The notes below the pieces were generated by a model. That model ran no database searches, was not told the DNA's origin, and saw nothing but the letters and a program-made list of their open reading frames with translations. From an uncultured Candidatus Melainabacteria bacterium (GTDB lineage Bacteria > Cyanobacteriota > Vampirovibrionia > Gastranaerophilales > Gastranaerophilaceae), in the NCBI GenBank assembly GCA_934777245.1, contig CAKVND010000018.1:1-34330 (forward strand): a stretch of 34,330 nt of DNA, given 5' to 3'. The stretch's first letter is position 1; the number at the start of each line of letters is the position of its first letter. Of the stretch, positions 8,098 to 15,779 are shown in pieces. Both the position numbers and the translations under genes were made by a program.

Positions 8098-8170
8098 ATT
8101 ACTCTCTCATAGAGGGAGAGGGTAGAATTTCAAGTTAAGCTGTGCGAAACTTAGAAATTCGGGTGAGGGT
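8098..8170. repeat. A-type intergenic repeat, copy 2 (between grpE and dnaJ)
   Basis: Hairpin CTCTCTCA-TAGAGGGAGAG, then the GAATTTCAAG ... CTTAGAAATTC inverted repeat and GGGTGAGGG, almost identical to 6370-6423. It sits inside an apparent operon and could act as an RNA-processing or attenuating structure. Confidence 0.75.
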
Positions 8171-8193
8171 AAAAAAGGAATATAAAAATAGCG

Positions 8194-9324
8194 ATGAGTG
8201 ATTACTATGAGATATTAGGCGTTGAGAGAAACGCAAGCAAAGACGAAATTAAATCAGCATTTAGAAAAATGGCGCGGAAATGGCACCCTGATGTTAATAA
8301 AGCGCCGGAAGCAGAAGCAAAATTTAAAGAGTTGGGTAAAGCTTATGAAACTCTTATGGATGATGATAAGCGCGCAACTTATGATAGATTCGGTGAAGAC
8401 GGATTAAAGAATGCAGGTTATAATTCACAAGGCCCATTTGCAGGTGGTTTTGGCGATTTGGACGAAGTTTTTAACTCTTTCTTTGGCGGCGGATTCGGTT
8501 TCGGTGGTGGAAGAAGACAAGACCCGAATGCTCCACAGCGTGGTGATGACTTAAGGCTTGATATTGAATTAGAATTTGAAGAAGCAGTTTTTGGTTTAAC
8601 AAAAGAAATCAAAATCGACCACTTAGAAACTTGTAAAACTTGTAACGGAACAGGAGCAAAAGAAGGCTCTAAGCCAACTACTTGTTCTACTTGCGGAGGC
8701 TCAGGCAGAATTCAACAAACGACAAGAACTGTTTTAGGTCATTTTACACAGGTTGTAACTTGTCCTCATTGTCATGGTAAAGGTACTGTTATTTCTGATC
8801 CTTGTCCTGATTGTCACGGCGAAGGCAGAAAAACAGTTGAAAAGAAAATTGAACTTAAGATTCCTGCAGGTGTGGATAACGGTTCTAAAATGCGACTTTC
8901 TCATGAAGGAGATGCAGGTGTTAACGGCGGAATTGCAGGCGATTTATACGTCGTAATACACGTTAAACCTTCTATGTATTATAAACGTGATGGCGCAAAT
9001 GTGTTTACGAAGCTTGATATCTCTCCGGCTCAAGCTGTTTTGGGTGATACTGTTACTATTAAGACTTTGGACGGAGAACGCCAAGTAACAATTCCGGCAG
9101 GAATTCAACATGGTGAGGTCGTAAAGTTACGCGGAGCGGGTGTTCCTAATTTATCCAAACCATCTGTTCGCGGTGAACACGTTGTAGTAGTTGGAATTAA
9201 GACTCCTACTCATATTTCTAACGAGGAAAAAGCGCTTTATCAAAAGCTTTATGAAATCCAAATGGGACGTAAAGCTCGTGAAAAAGAATCTATGAAAGAA
9301 CGCTTAAAAGGCGTATTTAAATAA
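8194..9324 (+). CDS. dnaJ: DnaJ (Hsp40) chaperone
   Basis: 376 residues with every DnaJ domain: J domain with HPD (31-33), Gly/Phe-rich linker (about 75-106), four CxxCxGxG zinc repeats (147-211; [32 protein letters not shown]) and the C-terminal substrate-binding domains. It delivers unfolded proteins to DnaK and stimulates its ATPase. The ribosome site is poor (an AAGGA 15 bases upstream). It most likely shares the grpE promoter, with the A-type repeat lying in the transcript between them. Confidence 0.96.
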   Translation: MSDYYEILGVERNASKDEIKSAFRKMARKWHPDVNKAPEAEAKFKELGKAYETLMDDDKRATYDRFGEDGLKNAGYNSQGPFAGGFGDLDEVFNSFFGGGFGFGGGRRQDPNAPQRGDDLRLDIELEFEEAVFGLTKEIKIDHLETCKTCNGTGAKEGSKPTTCSTCGGSGRIQQTTRTVLGHFTQVVTCPHCHGKGTVISDPCPDCHGEGRKTVEKKIELKIPAGVDNGSKMRLSHEGDAGVNGGIAGDLYVVIHVKPSMYYKRDGANVFTKLDISPAQAVLGDTVTIKTLDGERQVTIPAGIQHGEVVKLRGAGVPNLSKPSVRGEHVVVVGIKTPTHISNEEKALYQKLYEIQMGRKAREKESMKERLKGVFK

Positions 9325-9325
9325 G

Positions 9326-9440
9326 GCGTTATTGCAATGACCGGACGTGAGACTTTCAAGCTTGGCGTCATTGCGAAGACTTGGTGCTAGACTTTCCAAT
9401 GTACTGTCATTGCGAGAAAATCTTTGATTTTCGTGGCAAT
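9326..9440. repeat. 'CATTGCGAG' palindromic repeat cluster (C-type)
   Basis: Three degenerate starts of a GTCATTGCGA unit (near 9330, 9366 and 9406). The last is complete: GTCATTGCGAGAAAATC, a short loop, then GATTTTCGTGGCAAT, a hairpin (9406-9440). A second full copy is at 11568-11602. Repeats of the form CATTGCGAG...GGCAAT are widespread in bacterial intergenic DNA. Confidence 0.65.
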
Positions 9441-9474
9441 TCAGTTTTTTTTATAAATTATTTTTTTTTTATAG

Positions 9475-9613
9475 ATAATAACACCCTCTCCCGCCTTCTC
9501 GTTTCCTTCTCCATGTAGAAATGAAAAAGGAGAGGGGAGCTATATGCGCTTTCATGAACGTCTTTAGTCTGTCCCCTCCCTTGGGGGAGGGCTAGGGAGA
9601 GGGTATTATTAAC
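9475..9613. repeat. B-type GC-rich element with terminal inverted repeats, copy 1
   Basis: Ends ATAATAACACCCTCTCCC and GGGAGAGGGTATTATTAAC are inverted repeats. Inside are CCATGTAGAA, AAGGAGAGGGGAGC, TCTTTAGT and CCCCTCC, all shared with the copy at 13927-14093. It is about 140 bases with no coding capacity, so it looks like a MITE-type or REP-type element. Confidence 0.7.
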
Positions 9614-9646
9614 TTTCCACTTTCCACTTTCCATTTTCAACTCCAA
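9612..9646. repeat. Heptamer tandem repeat (ACTTTCC)n
   Basis: Five consecutive 7-base units: ACTTTCC three times, ATTTTCA, then ACTCCAA. The same heptamer family occurs at 20601-20628. It directly abuts the end of the B-type element. Confidence 0.7.
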
Positions 9647-9649
9647 CAG

Positions 9650-9832
9650 CCCCCACCCGCATCTGTAAGGCTCAACGAAGTTTCGCCAACATCTGCGCCC
9701 TGTCTTGGATTATTCGGGGTGTCGGCGGAGTAACGTCCGACCTCCACCTTACGGGTTAGCTCACTCACGTTCGCTTCACCCTACCGAAAATCCGCTCCCC
9801 CTATAAAGAGAGGTAGGGCATGACCAGCATAT
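9650..9832. other. Unexplained GC-rich non-coding stretch
   Basis: Clearly more GC-rich than its surroundings and without a convincing reading frame or RNA gene. It starts with CCCCCACCCGCATCTGTAAG, which resembles the inner part of the A-type repeat (CCCACCCGAATTTCTAAG), and ends near CTCCCC...GAGAGGTAGGG, so it may be a diverged or composite member of the repeat family. Confidence 0.4.
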
Positions 9833-9836
9833 AAAA

Positions 9837-9868
9837 AAGTAGCGAAGCTCTAATGAGCTTCGCTACTT
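9837..9868 (-). terminator. Rho-independent terminator of the 9882-11417 gene
   Basis: A perfect 14-bp stem, AAGTAGCGAAGCTC / GAGCTTCGCTACTT, with loop TAAT; on the minus strand it ends in six Ts. It lies 14 bases after the stop codon. Confidence 0.92.
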
Positions 9869-9881
9869 ACAGTGTCAAATA

Positions 9882-11417
9882 TTAACCTGAGAATGTTTTA
9901 TAAGATTTTTCGATGTTGTCGCTTACAACTTTCTTAACAGCTTCGTATTCTGTTTTAACTGCATTTCTTTCGTTATCAAGTCTTGTAAGTTTCAATTCCA
10001 AGTTTTTGTCTTGTTGTTGTACGATTGAAGTCTTAGCGTTGATTTCTTGTTGCTTTTTGTCATAAACGTTCTTTTGATATTCATAATCGTTAAAAGCTTC
10101 ATCATAAGCATCTTGATCCGTTACTGTTTCTGCTGTTACAGAAATCCAACTTACTTGACCTTTGCCGTCTGGAATACCAACTTTTGTTATTCTTCCTGTA
10201 GTAACATCAAATTCTAATTGACATTCTTTTTTAGTATCAGTTTGTGTATAAGTACCGTCTGCAACATAATCATACGGTGTTACAACTTTTGTATCATTAT
10301 TAAATTGTGATAATTCTTCTTTTTTAATAAAATGTGGAACATTTGTACCATTTTTATTTTCAATATACACATAGAATTTATCAGCAATTGTATCTAAATC
10401 TGCATCAGATTCAAATTCATCAGGGAAAGCATTTTGCAGAGCTTTAACATACTCTTCATAGCTTGTTCCTAATTTAGACTTAGCTTCTGATAATGTATAA
10501 ACTGGCATAGTACCAACTGACATTCCTGTAGAACCTTCTTTTAGGTTAGGGTTATCATATGACTTATCTGAAGCGTCTGGGTCAAGTTTAAATACTTTTG
10601 AGGTATCACAATTATCACCAATTACTTGTTTCAATTCTTTAATAGTTGTAATTGCAATAAGTTGATTATCTTTAATATAGTATAAACCATCACTTGAAAT
10701 ATCCTTAGCATCACTAAACGCAGTATTGAATTCTGTTTTTGTGCCAGATTTATATACATTCTCTTTATCTTTTTCAAAGTTAGCAAACTCTTTATAAGCA
10801 TCTTTGCTTAAATCTGAGACTTTGCAAGATACGTAAACATCCCCAGATTCTGGCTTTTTTGTTAGCTTAGTTCCATTTGCATCATAAACAGTATACTTAT
10901 TAAAATCAAGCCCTTCAGTTGCGCTATCTAATTTAATAAGAACTTCTGTATCTTTATCCATATCTGTAGTTGAAGTTAAAGCATTACCCTCAGCTTTGTG
11001 TGTGCTTGTTGTATCAAGCCACTTTGTTTTTACAGTATCAGCAGCTGATTTAATGCCAATTTTCTCAGGAGTAGTTTGTACATTTGAAGTTGTTGTACTT
11101 TTACTTACAGAATTACCTGACCTTTTATAATTGAATTGTACTGTATAAGTGCTATCACCTGCATCATTTTTACCATTAGGAACTACGTTGCCTAATGTAA
11201 ATTTTGATGCGTCTGAAATACCTGAGTATTGAACTTTTGTATAATCAGAAGTTGAAGGAGGAGTTGGTACGCTCATTTCAAGCAACTGGTTATATAAAGC
11301 GTTAACTTGGTTTGATAAAGTTGTTCTTTGTTGGTTAATTTGTTGACCTTGATATTCAATGTCGTTCATTCTTGCTGTTAAAGCGATTAACCTTGCTTGT
11401 GATGCTGACATACCCAT
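9882..11417 (-). CDS. Flagellin-shaped coiled-coil protein (MGMSASQAR family), function unknown
   Basis: 511 residues. The ATG at 11417 is chosen over an upstream in-frame codon because AAGGAGA lies 7-8 bases ahead of it; the protein then begins MGMSASQARLIALTARMNDI. Residues 1-48 and 434-511 are predicted helical coiled coils rich in Gln, Glu, Lys and Asn; the ~380 residues between are Thr/Ser/Asp-rich and look variable. Conserved helical ends around a variable centre is the plan of flagellins and hook-associated proteins, but I see no flagellin sequence motif. It has no signal peptide. Its promoter (11456-11482) is an exact FliA-type sequence, as expected of a filament or flagellar-type export substrate. 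The MGMSASQAR start recurs, to my knowledge, in Gastranaerophilales hypothetical proteins. Confidence 0.8.
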   Translation of the reverse strand: MGMSASQARLIALTARMNDIEYQGQQINQQRTTLSNQVNALYNQLLEMSVPTPPSTSDYTKVQYSGISDASKFTLGNVVPNGKNDAGDSTYTVQFNYKRSGNSVSKSTTTSNVQTTPEKIGIKSAADTVKTKWLDTTSTHKAEGNALTSTTDMDKDTEVLIKLDSATEGLDFNKYTVYDANGTKLTKKPESGDVYVSCKVSDLSKDAYKEFANFEKDKENVYKSGTKTEFNTAFSDAKDISSDGLYYIKDNQLIAITTIKELKQVIGDNCDTSKVFKLDPDASDKSYDNPNLKEGSTGMSVGTMPVYTLSEAKSKLGTSYEEYVKALQNAFPDEFESDADLDTIADKFYVYIENKNGTNVPHFIKKEELSQFNNDTKVVTPYDYVADGTYTQTDTKKECQLEFDVTTGRITKVGIPDGKGQVSWISVTAETVTDQDAYDEAFNDYEYQKNVYDKKQQEINAKTSIVQQQDKNLELKLTRLDNERNAVKTEYEAVKKVVSDNIEKSYKTFSG

Positions 11418-11455
11418 AATTGAGTCTCCTTTTTTTCCTTTTTCCTTTGATATAT

Positions 11456-11508
11456 ATATCGGCAATATTTTTGAAAACTTTAGGGTTTTTAGTCAAATCG
11501 TTACAAAA
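11456..11508 (-). promoter_or_regulatory. Sigma-28 (FliA)-type promoter with upstream TTTTGTAAC box
   Basis: On the minus strand TAAAGTTT (11482-11475) and GCCGATAT (11463-11456) are separated by exactly 11 bases, the same two elements as at 169-195. TTTGTAACGAT lies at 11508-11498, 15 bases ahead of the -35. The start codon is 38 bases past the -10. Confidence 0.75.
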
Positions 11509-11567
11509 ATTTACATTAGATGGATGAAATGCAAGTATAGTTTGATTTGTTTGTCTTTAAACGTGCT

Positions 11568-11602
11568 GTCATTGCAAGAAAATCGCTAGATTTTCGCGAC
11601 AA
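11568..11602. repeat. C-type 'CATTGC' palindromic repeat, copy 2
   Basis: GTCATTGCAAGAAAATC, then GATTTTCGCGACAAT: the same hairpin as 9406-9440 with a few changes. Confidence 0.65.
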
Positions 11603-11632
11603 TGTAGGTTTTGTGAGATTGTTTTTTTAATA

Positions 11633-11785
11633 GTTAATAATACCCTCTCCCTAACCCTCCCCCGAGGGAGGGGACAATGTAGGATGCGTCAGAGGGTGGG
11701 GATGAAGCCCCCACCCGAATTTCTAAGCTTCAAGCGGAGCTTTTAGCTTGAAATTCTACCCTCCCCCATGGAGAGGGTGTGGCTA
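11633..11785. repeat. Composite repeat: B-type end plus inverted A-type copy 3
   Basis: GTTAATAATACCCTCTCCC (11634-11652) is the inverted form of the right end of the B-type elements. It is followed by CTCCC-CCGAGGGAG and, at 11708-11778, the A-type unit in reverse (CACCCGAATTTCTAAGCTTC ... AGCTTGAAATTCTACCC). It fills the space between two convergently unrelated transcription units and ends right at the stop codon of the pilin-like gene. Confidence 0.7.
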
Positions 11786-13339
11786 TTCTGCCAGTTTCTT
11801 GTTTTTCTTCTCAACTTTTGCCAAGCGTTTTTCAATATCAGCATTTTGAGCCTGCAACTCTTCTATCAATTTCTGTTGAGTTTCGATTATTTGTTGTTGT
11901 TCGTCAACTTTTTTAGACAAAGAAGTCACATTCTCTATAATCTGTGTAATCTTTGCATCAAGCTCTTTTACAGCATTAATCACTGCATAAAACATATCTT
12001 CCATACGAATTCTTAAATATCCGTCATCACCTTCAGTTACAGCATCAGGGAAAACTTTTTGCAAATCTTGTGCCATAACCCCAACATGCGGAGTCTTAGC
12101 TTCGTCTTTTTTGAATGTATAATGGTAGAAATCAAGCTTTTTCAATTCGCCCAATCCGGCAGTATATGCTTCACCGACATTTTTTAGACGACGATCAGAA
12201 AGATTTGGTACATTAGAACGCGTCCAAGGTGTATTTTTATTTAATTGAGCCACATTATCTTTCTCAGTTTTCATTAATTTTCTTTGAAAATATTTACCAG
12301 ATGAAACTTCACTCGATGTTACCCATAATGATGATTGAGCTTCTCTTGTAACAAAATCACGAGATAAATCAACACCCGTATAAGTAATTCTTCCAATTGC
12401 TAAATTACCTGGAATATATACTGTAGTATTTTCATCTCCTAATACAATTTGACCATTTGATCTTGTTCTGGCATTAAGCCCAATCGCGACAGAACCGTTA
12501 TGCGTAGCCTCTGCAAGCGAACCTATTGCACATGAATTTATTCCGGTAGCTCTTGCTGATAACCCAATAGCAACAGCATTTTCATTAGTTGCACTAACAT
12601 TTCTACCGATAGCTATTGAAGTTGAACCACTTGCTTCTCCTCTACCACTTTCATTTGCTGCTCCTATTGCAATTGAAGAAAAACCTGTCGCTTTTACAGC
12701 CTCACCTATAGCAATTGCAGCGGCACCAGTTCCAGCCTCTGCTTGATTACCTATTGCAATTGCACTTGTCGCATCTGCAACAGAACTATATCCGACTGCT
12801 GTTGCAGATTCCTTAGTAGCCTTTGCGCCATAACCGACACTTGTAGTCTGCTTTATTTCATTTGTGACTGCTTGTCCCATACCTACTGCGACAGAATGAC
12901 TACCAATTGCCGCATCATTAAGTGCAACAGAAGTATCATCAAATTTCATTTGGAATGTAAAAACACCGTCTTTATCTGCAAAAACAAGCCCTGGATGGCT
13001 GGTATCACCGGCTAAAACTAAACGAGGATGGTCAGGTCCTTTACCGCCATTATTATATTGCGTTGCACCTATTATTGCTGTTGAATTACTACCGTTCATA
13101 TTATATGCAATACTATTACTTAAACCTGTATAAACCCAAGGGCTTTCAGCATTACCTGCATTACGTGCCATTTTTTTAGTCACCATTGGTGCAGTAGCAG
13201 CTGCTAATATTGCAACTATCAAAAGCACTACCATCATTTCCATTAATGAAAATCCGATTTTATTATTATCCAAGTAAGCAATATTTCCTAAAATATTACG
13301 CATACGAGAGAGCATAGAAACTCTAAACATCTTTTTCAC
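11783..13339 (-). CDS. Chimeric pilin-like protein: prepilin leader, YadA-type head repeats, Peptidase_S74 chaperone
   Basis: 518 residues from a GTG at 13339, chosen because AGGA lies 6 bases ahead. Residues 1-29 end in NNKIG, followed by FSLMEMMVVLLIVAILAAAT: a class III/type IV prepilin site (cleavage after G29, conserved E34 at +5). Residues ~143-305 hold about ten units of the form SxAIGxxAxAxG (AVGMGQA, TAVGYSS, IAIGNQA, IAIGEAV, VAIGLSA and others), typical of trimeric YadA/Hia head domains. SDRRLK (381-386) opens a Peptidase_S74 domain, the self-cleaving intramolecular chaperone of phage tail spikes (HVGVMAQDLQKVFPDAV, YLRIRMEDMFYAVINAVKEL). Residues ~460-518 are a coiled coil. It should be a trimeric fibre anchored or secreted by type IV pilus/type II machinery. 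All parts are in one frame without interruption. Confidence 0.88.
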   Translation of the reverse strand: MKKMFRVSMLSRMRNILGNIAYLDNNKIGFSLMEMMVVLLIVAILAAATAPMVTKKMARNAGNAESPWVYTGLSNSIAYNMNGSNSTAIIGATQYNNGGKGPDHPRLVLAGDTSHPGLVFADKDGVFTFQMKFDDTSVALNDAAIGSHSVAVGMGQAVTNEIKQTTSVGYGAKATKESATAVGYSSVADATSAIAIGNQAEAGTGAAAIAIGEAVKATGFSSIAIGAANESGRGEASGSTSIAIGRNVSATNENAVAIGLSARATGINSCAIGSLAEATHNGSVAIGLNARTRSNGQIVLGDENTTVYIPGNLAIGRITYTGVDLSRDFVTREAQSSLWVTSSEVSSGKYFQRKLMKTEKDNVAQLNKNTPWTRSNVPNLSDRRLKNVGEAYTAGLGELKKLDFYHYTFKKDEAKTPHVGVMAQDLQKVFPDAVTEGDDGYLRIRMEDMFYAVINAVKELDAKITQIIENVTSLSKKVDEQQQIIETQQKLIEELQAQNADIEKRLAKVEKKNKKLAE

Positions 13340-13504
13340 AGGTAATCCTCGCTTTCTTATATTATACGAATTATATATTTTAATAATATCATATATAACA
13401 AGGTTTGTGAAGTGAAACAAGGACTTCTATAGAAAAATTATAAAAACAGATTATCAACCATATAGATGATTTTTGGGTATTGAATTAATCTAAATATAAA
13501 ATCA

Positions 13505-13512
13505 GCCGATAA
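13505..13512 (+). promoter_or_regulatory. Possible sigma-28-type -10 element
   Basis: GCCGATAA matches the FliA -10 consensus exactly and lies 23 bases before the ATG at 13536. The expected -35 position (13486-13493, TAATCTAA) matches TAAAGTTT at only four of eight bases, so the call is weak. Confidence 0.35.
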
Positions 13513-13535
13513 CTATAGAGTTAAGGAAAACCTAC

Positions 13536-13820
13536 ATGTTACAATTATTACCCCAATACGACACGCTTACCCCAAGCACTACAAATCCAAATGAGGCAGT
13601 AGATTTTATCAGCTCATACATTGATAAGTATCATTGTAAAAATATGAGTGTTGATATTTCTTGCATGAATATCTTGGATGCATGTTTTGTTTCTACAACT
13701 TGTTCAACAAAACATTACATAAAATATCCTGATGGAAAAATCAGTTGGAAAATATCTTCTCATCTTGTAAGAGAATTTAACAAGGATTTGGAGCTCGGAA
13801 ATTCGGAATATTTGCTTTAG
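13536..13820 (+). CDS. Small hypothetical protein
   Basis: 94 residues, not recognised. AAGGA (13523-13527) lies 8 bases before the ATG, supporting expression. No signal peptide or membrane segment. The centre (MSVDISCMNILDACFVSTTC) is hydrophobic and cysteine-rich (C34, C43, C50, C56), then a basic, aromatic strand-like stretch (KHYIKYPDGKISWKI). The alternating pattern with a buried helix is faintly like a STAS-type fold, but this is only an impression. It is transcribed divergently from the pilin-like gene, with 196 bases between their starts. Confidence 0.65.
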   Translation: MLQLLPQYDTLTPSTTNPNEAVDFISSYIDKYHCKNMSVDISCMNILDACFVSTTCSTKHYIKYPDGKISWKISSHLVREFNKDLELGNSEYLL

Positions 13821-13846
13821 GGAATGTTTTGCAAAGAATGAATATT

Positions 13847-13915
13847 GCCCTCTCCACGGGGGAGGGTAGAATTTCAAGCTGAGCTGTGCGAAGCTTAGAA
13901 ATTCGGGTGGGGGCT
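13847..13915. repeat. A-type intergenic repeat, copy 4
   Basis: CCCTCTCCACGGGGGAGGG, then GAATTTCAAGCTGAGC ... AGCTTAGAAATTC and GGGTGGGGG. In this copy AAGCT/AGCTT also pair, giving a longer hairpin. It lies immediately ahead of the B-type copy at 13927. Confidence 0.75.
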
Positions 13916-13926
13916 TGTTAAATGAA

Positions 13927-14093
13927 TATAACACCCTCTCCCGCCTTCGGCACCCTCTCCATGTAGAATTGAAGAAGGAGAGGGGAGCGGGACTTGCTTG
14001 TATGGATGTCTTTAGTGCATCCCCTCCTTTGGACGTATTTCACATCATCCCCTCTCCTATGGAGAGGGCTAGGGAGAGGGTATTATTAACTTA
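13927..14093. repeat. B-type GC-rich element with terminal inverted repeats, copy 2
   Basis: Left end ATAACACCCTCTCCC and right end GGGAGAGGGTATTATTAAC as in 9475-9613, with shared internal blocks. It is longer by about 20-30 bases in its right half (around 14030-14050). Confidence 0.7.
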
Positions 14094-14121
14094 AAAAAAC
14101 TTTTTATTTTAAATAATTCTT

Positions 14122-14161
14122 ACTTTTTCTTCTTTGAAAAAACAAGAAGAAAAAGTTTTTT
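14122..14161 (+). terminator. AT-rich hairpin with T run, possible terminator
   Basis: ACTTTTTCTTCTT (14122-14134) pairs perfectly with AAGAAGAAAAAGT (14144-14156), followed by TTTTTT. It is weak in GC and lies 300 bases past the 13536 gene. The rest of the gap to 14357 holds no gene; it has a small ACGCTC/GAGCGT hairpin (14241-14256) and a GC-rich patch (14290-14330) just beyond the end of glmU. Confidence 0.45.
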
Positions 14162-14357
14162 GCTTTACTTTCAAGTTGGTAAATGTTACTATTAACTAGA
14201 TTTGTTTACCCCCAAAAAGAAGAAACTTTTAAAGTTTTCTACGCTCTTACGAGCGTGATTCAAATGGATGTAGCGGATAAACCCGCATTCTTGCGCTCGC
14301 TAAAAAACGCTCGCGGCGCGATTGTCGTTCATTTTAATTTTTGACTCAATTATTAAC

Positions 14358-15638
14358 TTAATTTTTGTGTTTACTTACCCAACCTTCAATAACACGAAGC
14401 GGAGCGCGTGTTATTGCAAGCGCCCATGCCGGAATATTTTTTGTTATAACTCCAACTGCGCCAACGTTTGCGCCTTCTTCAACAGTTACAGGTGCAACAA
14501 GAACCGAATTAGAACCGATTTTAACATTGTCTTTAATTATAGTTTTGCTTTTTACTTTTGTTAGCGGATTATAATTTGCAGTAATTGTACCTGCGCCAAT
14601 ATTAACATTCGAACCGATTTCGCTATCACCAAGATAAGTTAAGTGGCAAGCGTTTGTATGTGATTTAATTGTAGTCTTCTTAACTTCTACAAAGTTACCG
14701 ATTTTAACGTAATCTTCCAGTTCAACATTTCCTCTCAAATGTGCAAATGGCCCAATTTTACAATGTTTACCGATTTTGTTTTTTCCATTTATATAGCAAG
14801 AAGGATAAATAATTGTATCCGCGCCAATTTCAGTTTCCGGAGAAATCCAAGTTGTTGCAGGGTCAACGATTTGCACCCCATTATCTAAATGTTTTTGGAT
14901 AATTCTGTTATTAAGCATTCGAGAAGCTTCCGCCAAATGAGCTTTAGAATTAATTCCAAAAGTTTCATCATTATCTTTTATAATGTATGCGTTTACAGAA
15001 AGTCTTTTGTCATTTGCCCATTTCACAATGTCTGTAAGGTAATATTCACCTTGTGCATTATCAGTTTTCAATTCACCAAACGCAGTTTTAACCTTACTCC
15101 AATTTAGGCAATAACAACCGACATTGATTTCTTTTACTTGTTTTTCTTCGGCATTCGTATCTTTTTCTTCTACAATTGATTTTAAAGTTCCATCTTCATT
15201 TCTGATAATACGTCCATAATTAGTCGGGTCTTCAAAAATAGCGCTCATAACTGTAACATCAGACTTTTTCTCTCTATGAGACTCCACAAATTCTTTTATA
15301 GTCTTAGATGTAATAAGCGGTAAATCACCGTTTAAGATTACAACTTCTCCGTCAAAATCGTTCAAATAAGGCATCGCCATACTTACAGCATGACCTGTTC
15401 CAAGCTGTGGTGATTGCAAAACACATTTTGCGTTTTTATAATTCGCATTTATATATTCTTCAACTCTTTCAGCCTGATGACCAACTATAACATAGTTTTC
15501 GTCAGCAAGTCCCGTATTATTCACTGCATCAATCACATATCCTACCAACGTTTTATCAAAAATAGTATGCAAAACTTTCGGCATATCTGATTTCATTCGA
15601 GTTCCTTTGCCTGCTGCAAGAATTATAGATTTTAACAT
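14358..15638 (-). CDS. glmU: GlmU: bifunctional GlcN-1-P acetyltransferase / GlcNAc-1-P uridylyltransferase
   Basis: 426 residues. The N-terminal uridylyltransferase has LAAGKGTRMKSDMPKVLH (8-24), QLGTGHAV (78-84) and the metal-binding NGDLPLI (D105). The C-terminal half is a left-handed beta-helix of I/V-G hexapeptides with HLTYLGDSEIG (H332 corresponds to the acetyltransferase catalytic histidine) and IGAGTITANYN. It makes UDP-GlcNAc for peptidoglycan and lipid A, so it works upstream of LpxA in this window. AAGGAG stands before the ATG. It is some 30 residues shorter than the E. coli enzyme but keeps both active sites. Confidence 0.95.
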   Translation of the reverse strand: MLKSIILAAGKGTRMKSDMPKVLHTIFDKTLVGYVIDAVNNTGLADENYVIVGHQAERVEEYINANYKNAKCVLQSPQLGTGHAVSMAMPYLNDFDGEVVILNGDLPLITSKTIKEFVESHREKKSDVTVMSAIFEDPTNYGRIIRNEDGTLKSIVEEKDTNAEEKQVKEINVGCYCLNWSKVKTAFGELKTDNAQGEYYLTDIVKWANDKRLSVNAYIIKDNDETFGINSKAHLAEASRMLNNRIIQKHLDNGVQIVDPATTWISPETEIGADTIIYPSCYINGKNKIGKHCKIGPFAHLRGNVELEDYVKIGNFVEVKKTTIKSHTNACHLTYLGDSEIGSNVNIGAGTITANYNPLTKVKSKTIIKDNVKIGSNSVLVAPVTVEEGANVGAVGVITKNIPAWALAITRAPLRVIEGWVSKHKN

Positions 15639-15669
15639 TTTATACTCCTTTTTGTTATTTTTTTATTTT

Positions 15670-15755
15670 TTACCCCTCACCAGTATTTTAATGGATGGCT
15701 TCGTTACCAAATTCTTCCCCACACCACTTGTGGGAGAGAGATTGGGGGTGAGTCC
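15670..15755. repeat. Degenerate palindromic repeat upstream of glmU
   Basis: CCCCTCACC near 15672 and GGGGGTGAG near 15743 with an inner CCACACCACTTGTGGGAGAG hairpin. Similar in kind to the A/B repeats but diverged. A short CACAATGACATTGCGCG (15756-15772), reminiscent of the C-type unit, follows. Confidence 0.45.
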
Positions 15756-15779
15756 TCACAATGACATTGCGCGTTACTT

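Noticed and set aside
9458..9646. Open frame of 62 codons on the minus strand
   Set aside because: It consists of the B-type element plus heptamer repeat, with no ribosome site.
9650..9832. rRNA or tRNA remnant in the GC-rich stretch
   Set aside because: No cloverleaf, T-loop GTTCRA pattern in the right place or recognisable rRNA segment was found.
9326..14093. CRISPR array
   Set aside because: The repeats are palindromic, unevenly spaced, vary in length and orientation, and have no regular spacers or cas genes.
14290..14330. GC-rich sequence after glmU as its terminator
   Set aside because: No clean stem followed by a T run on the minus strand could be drawn.
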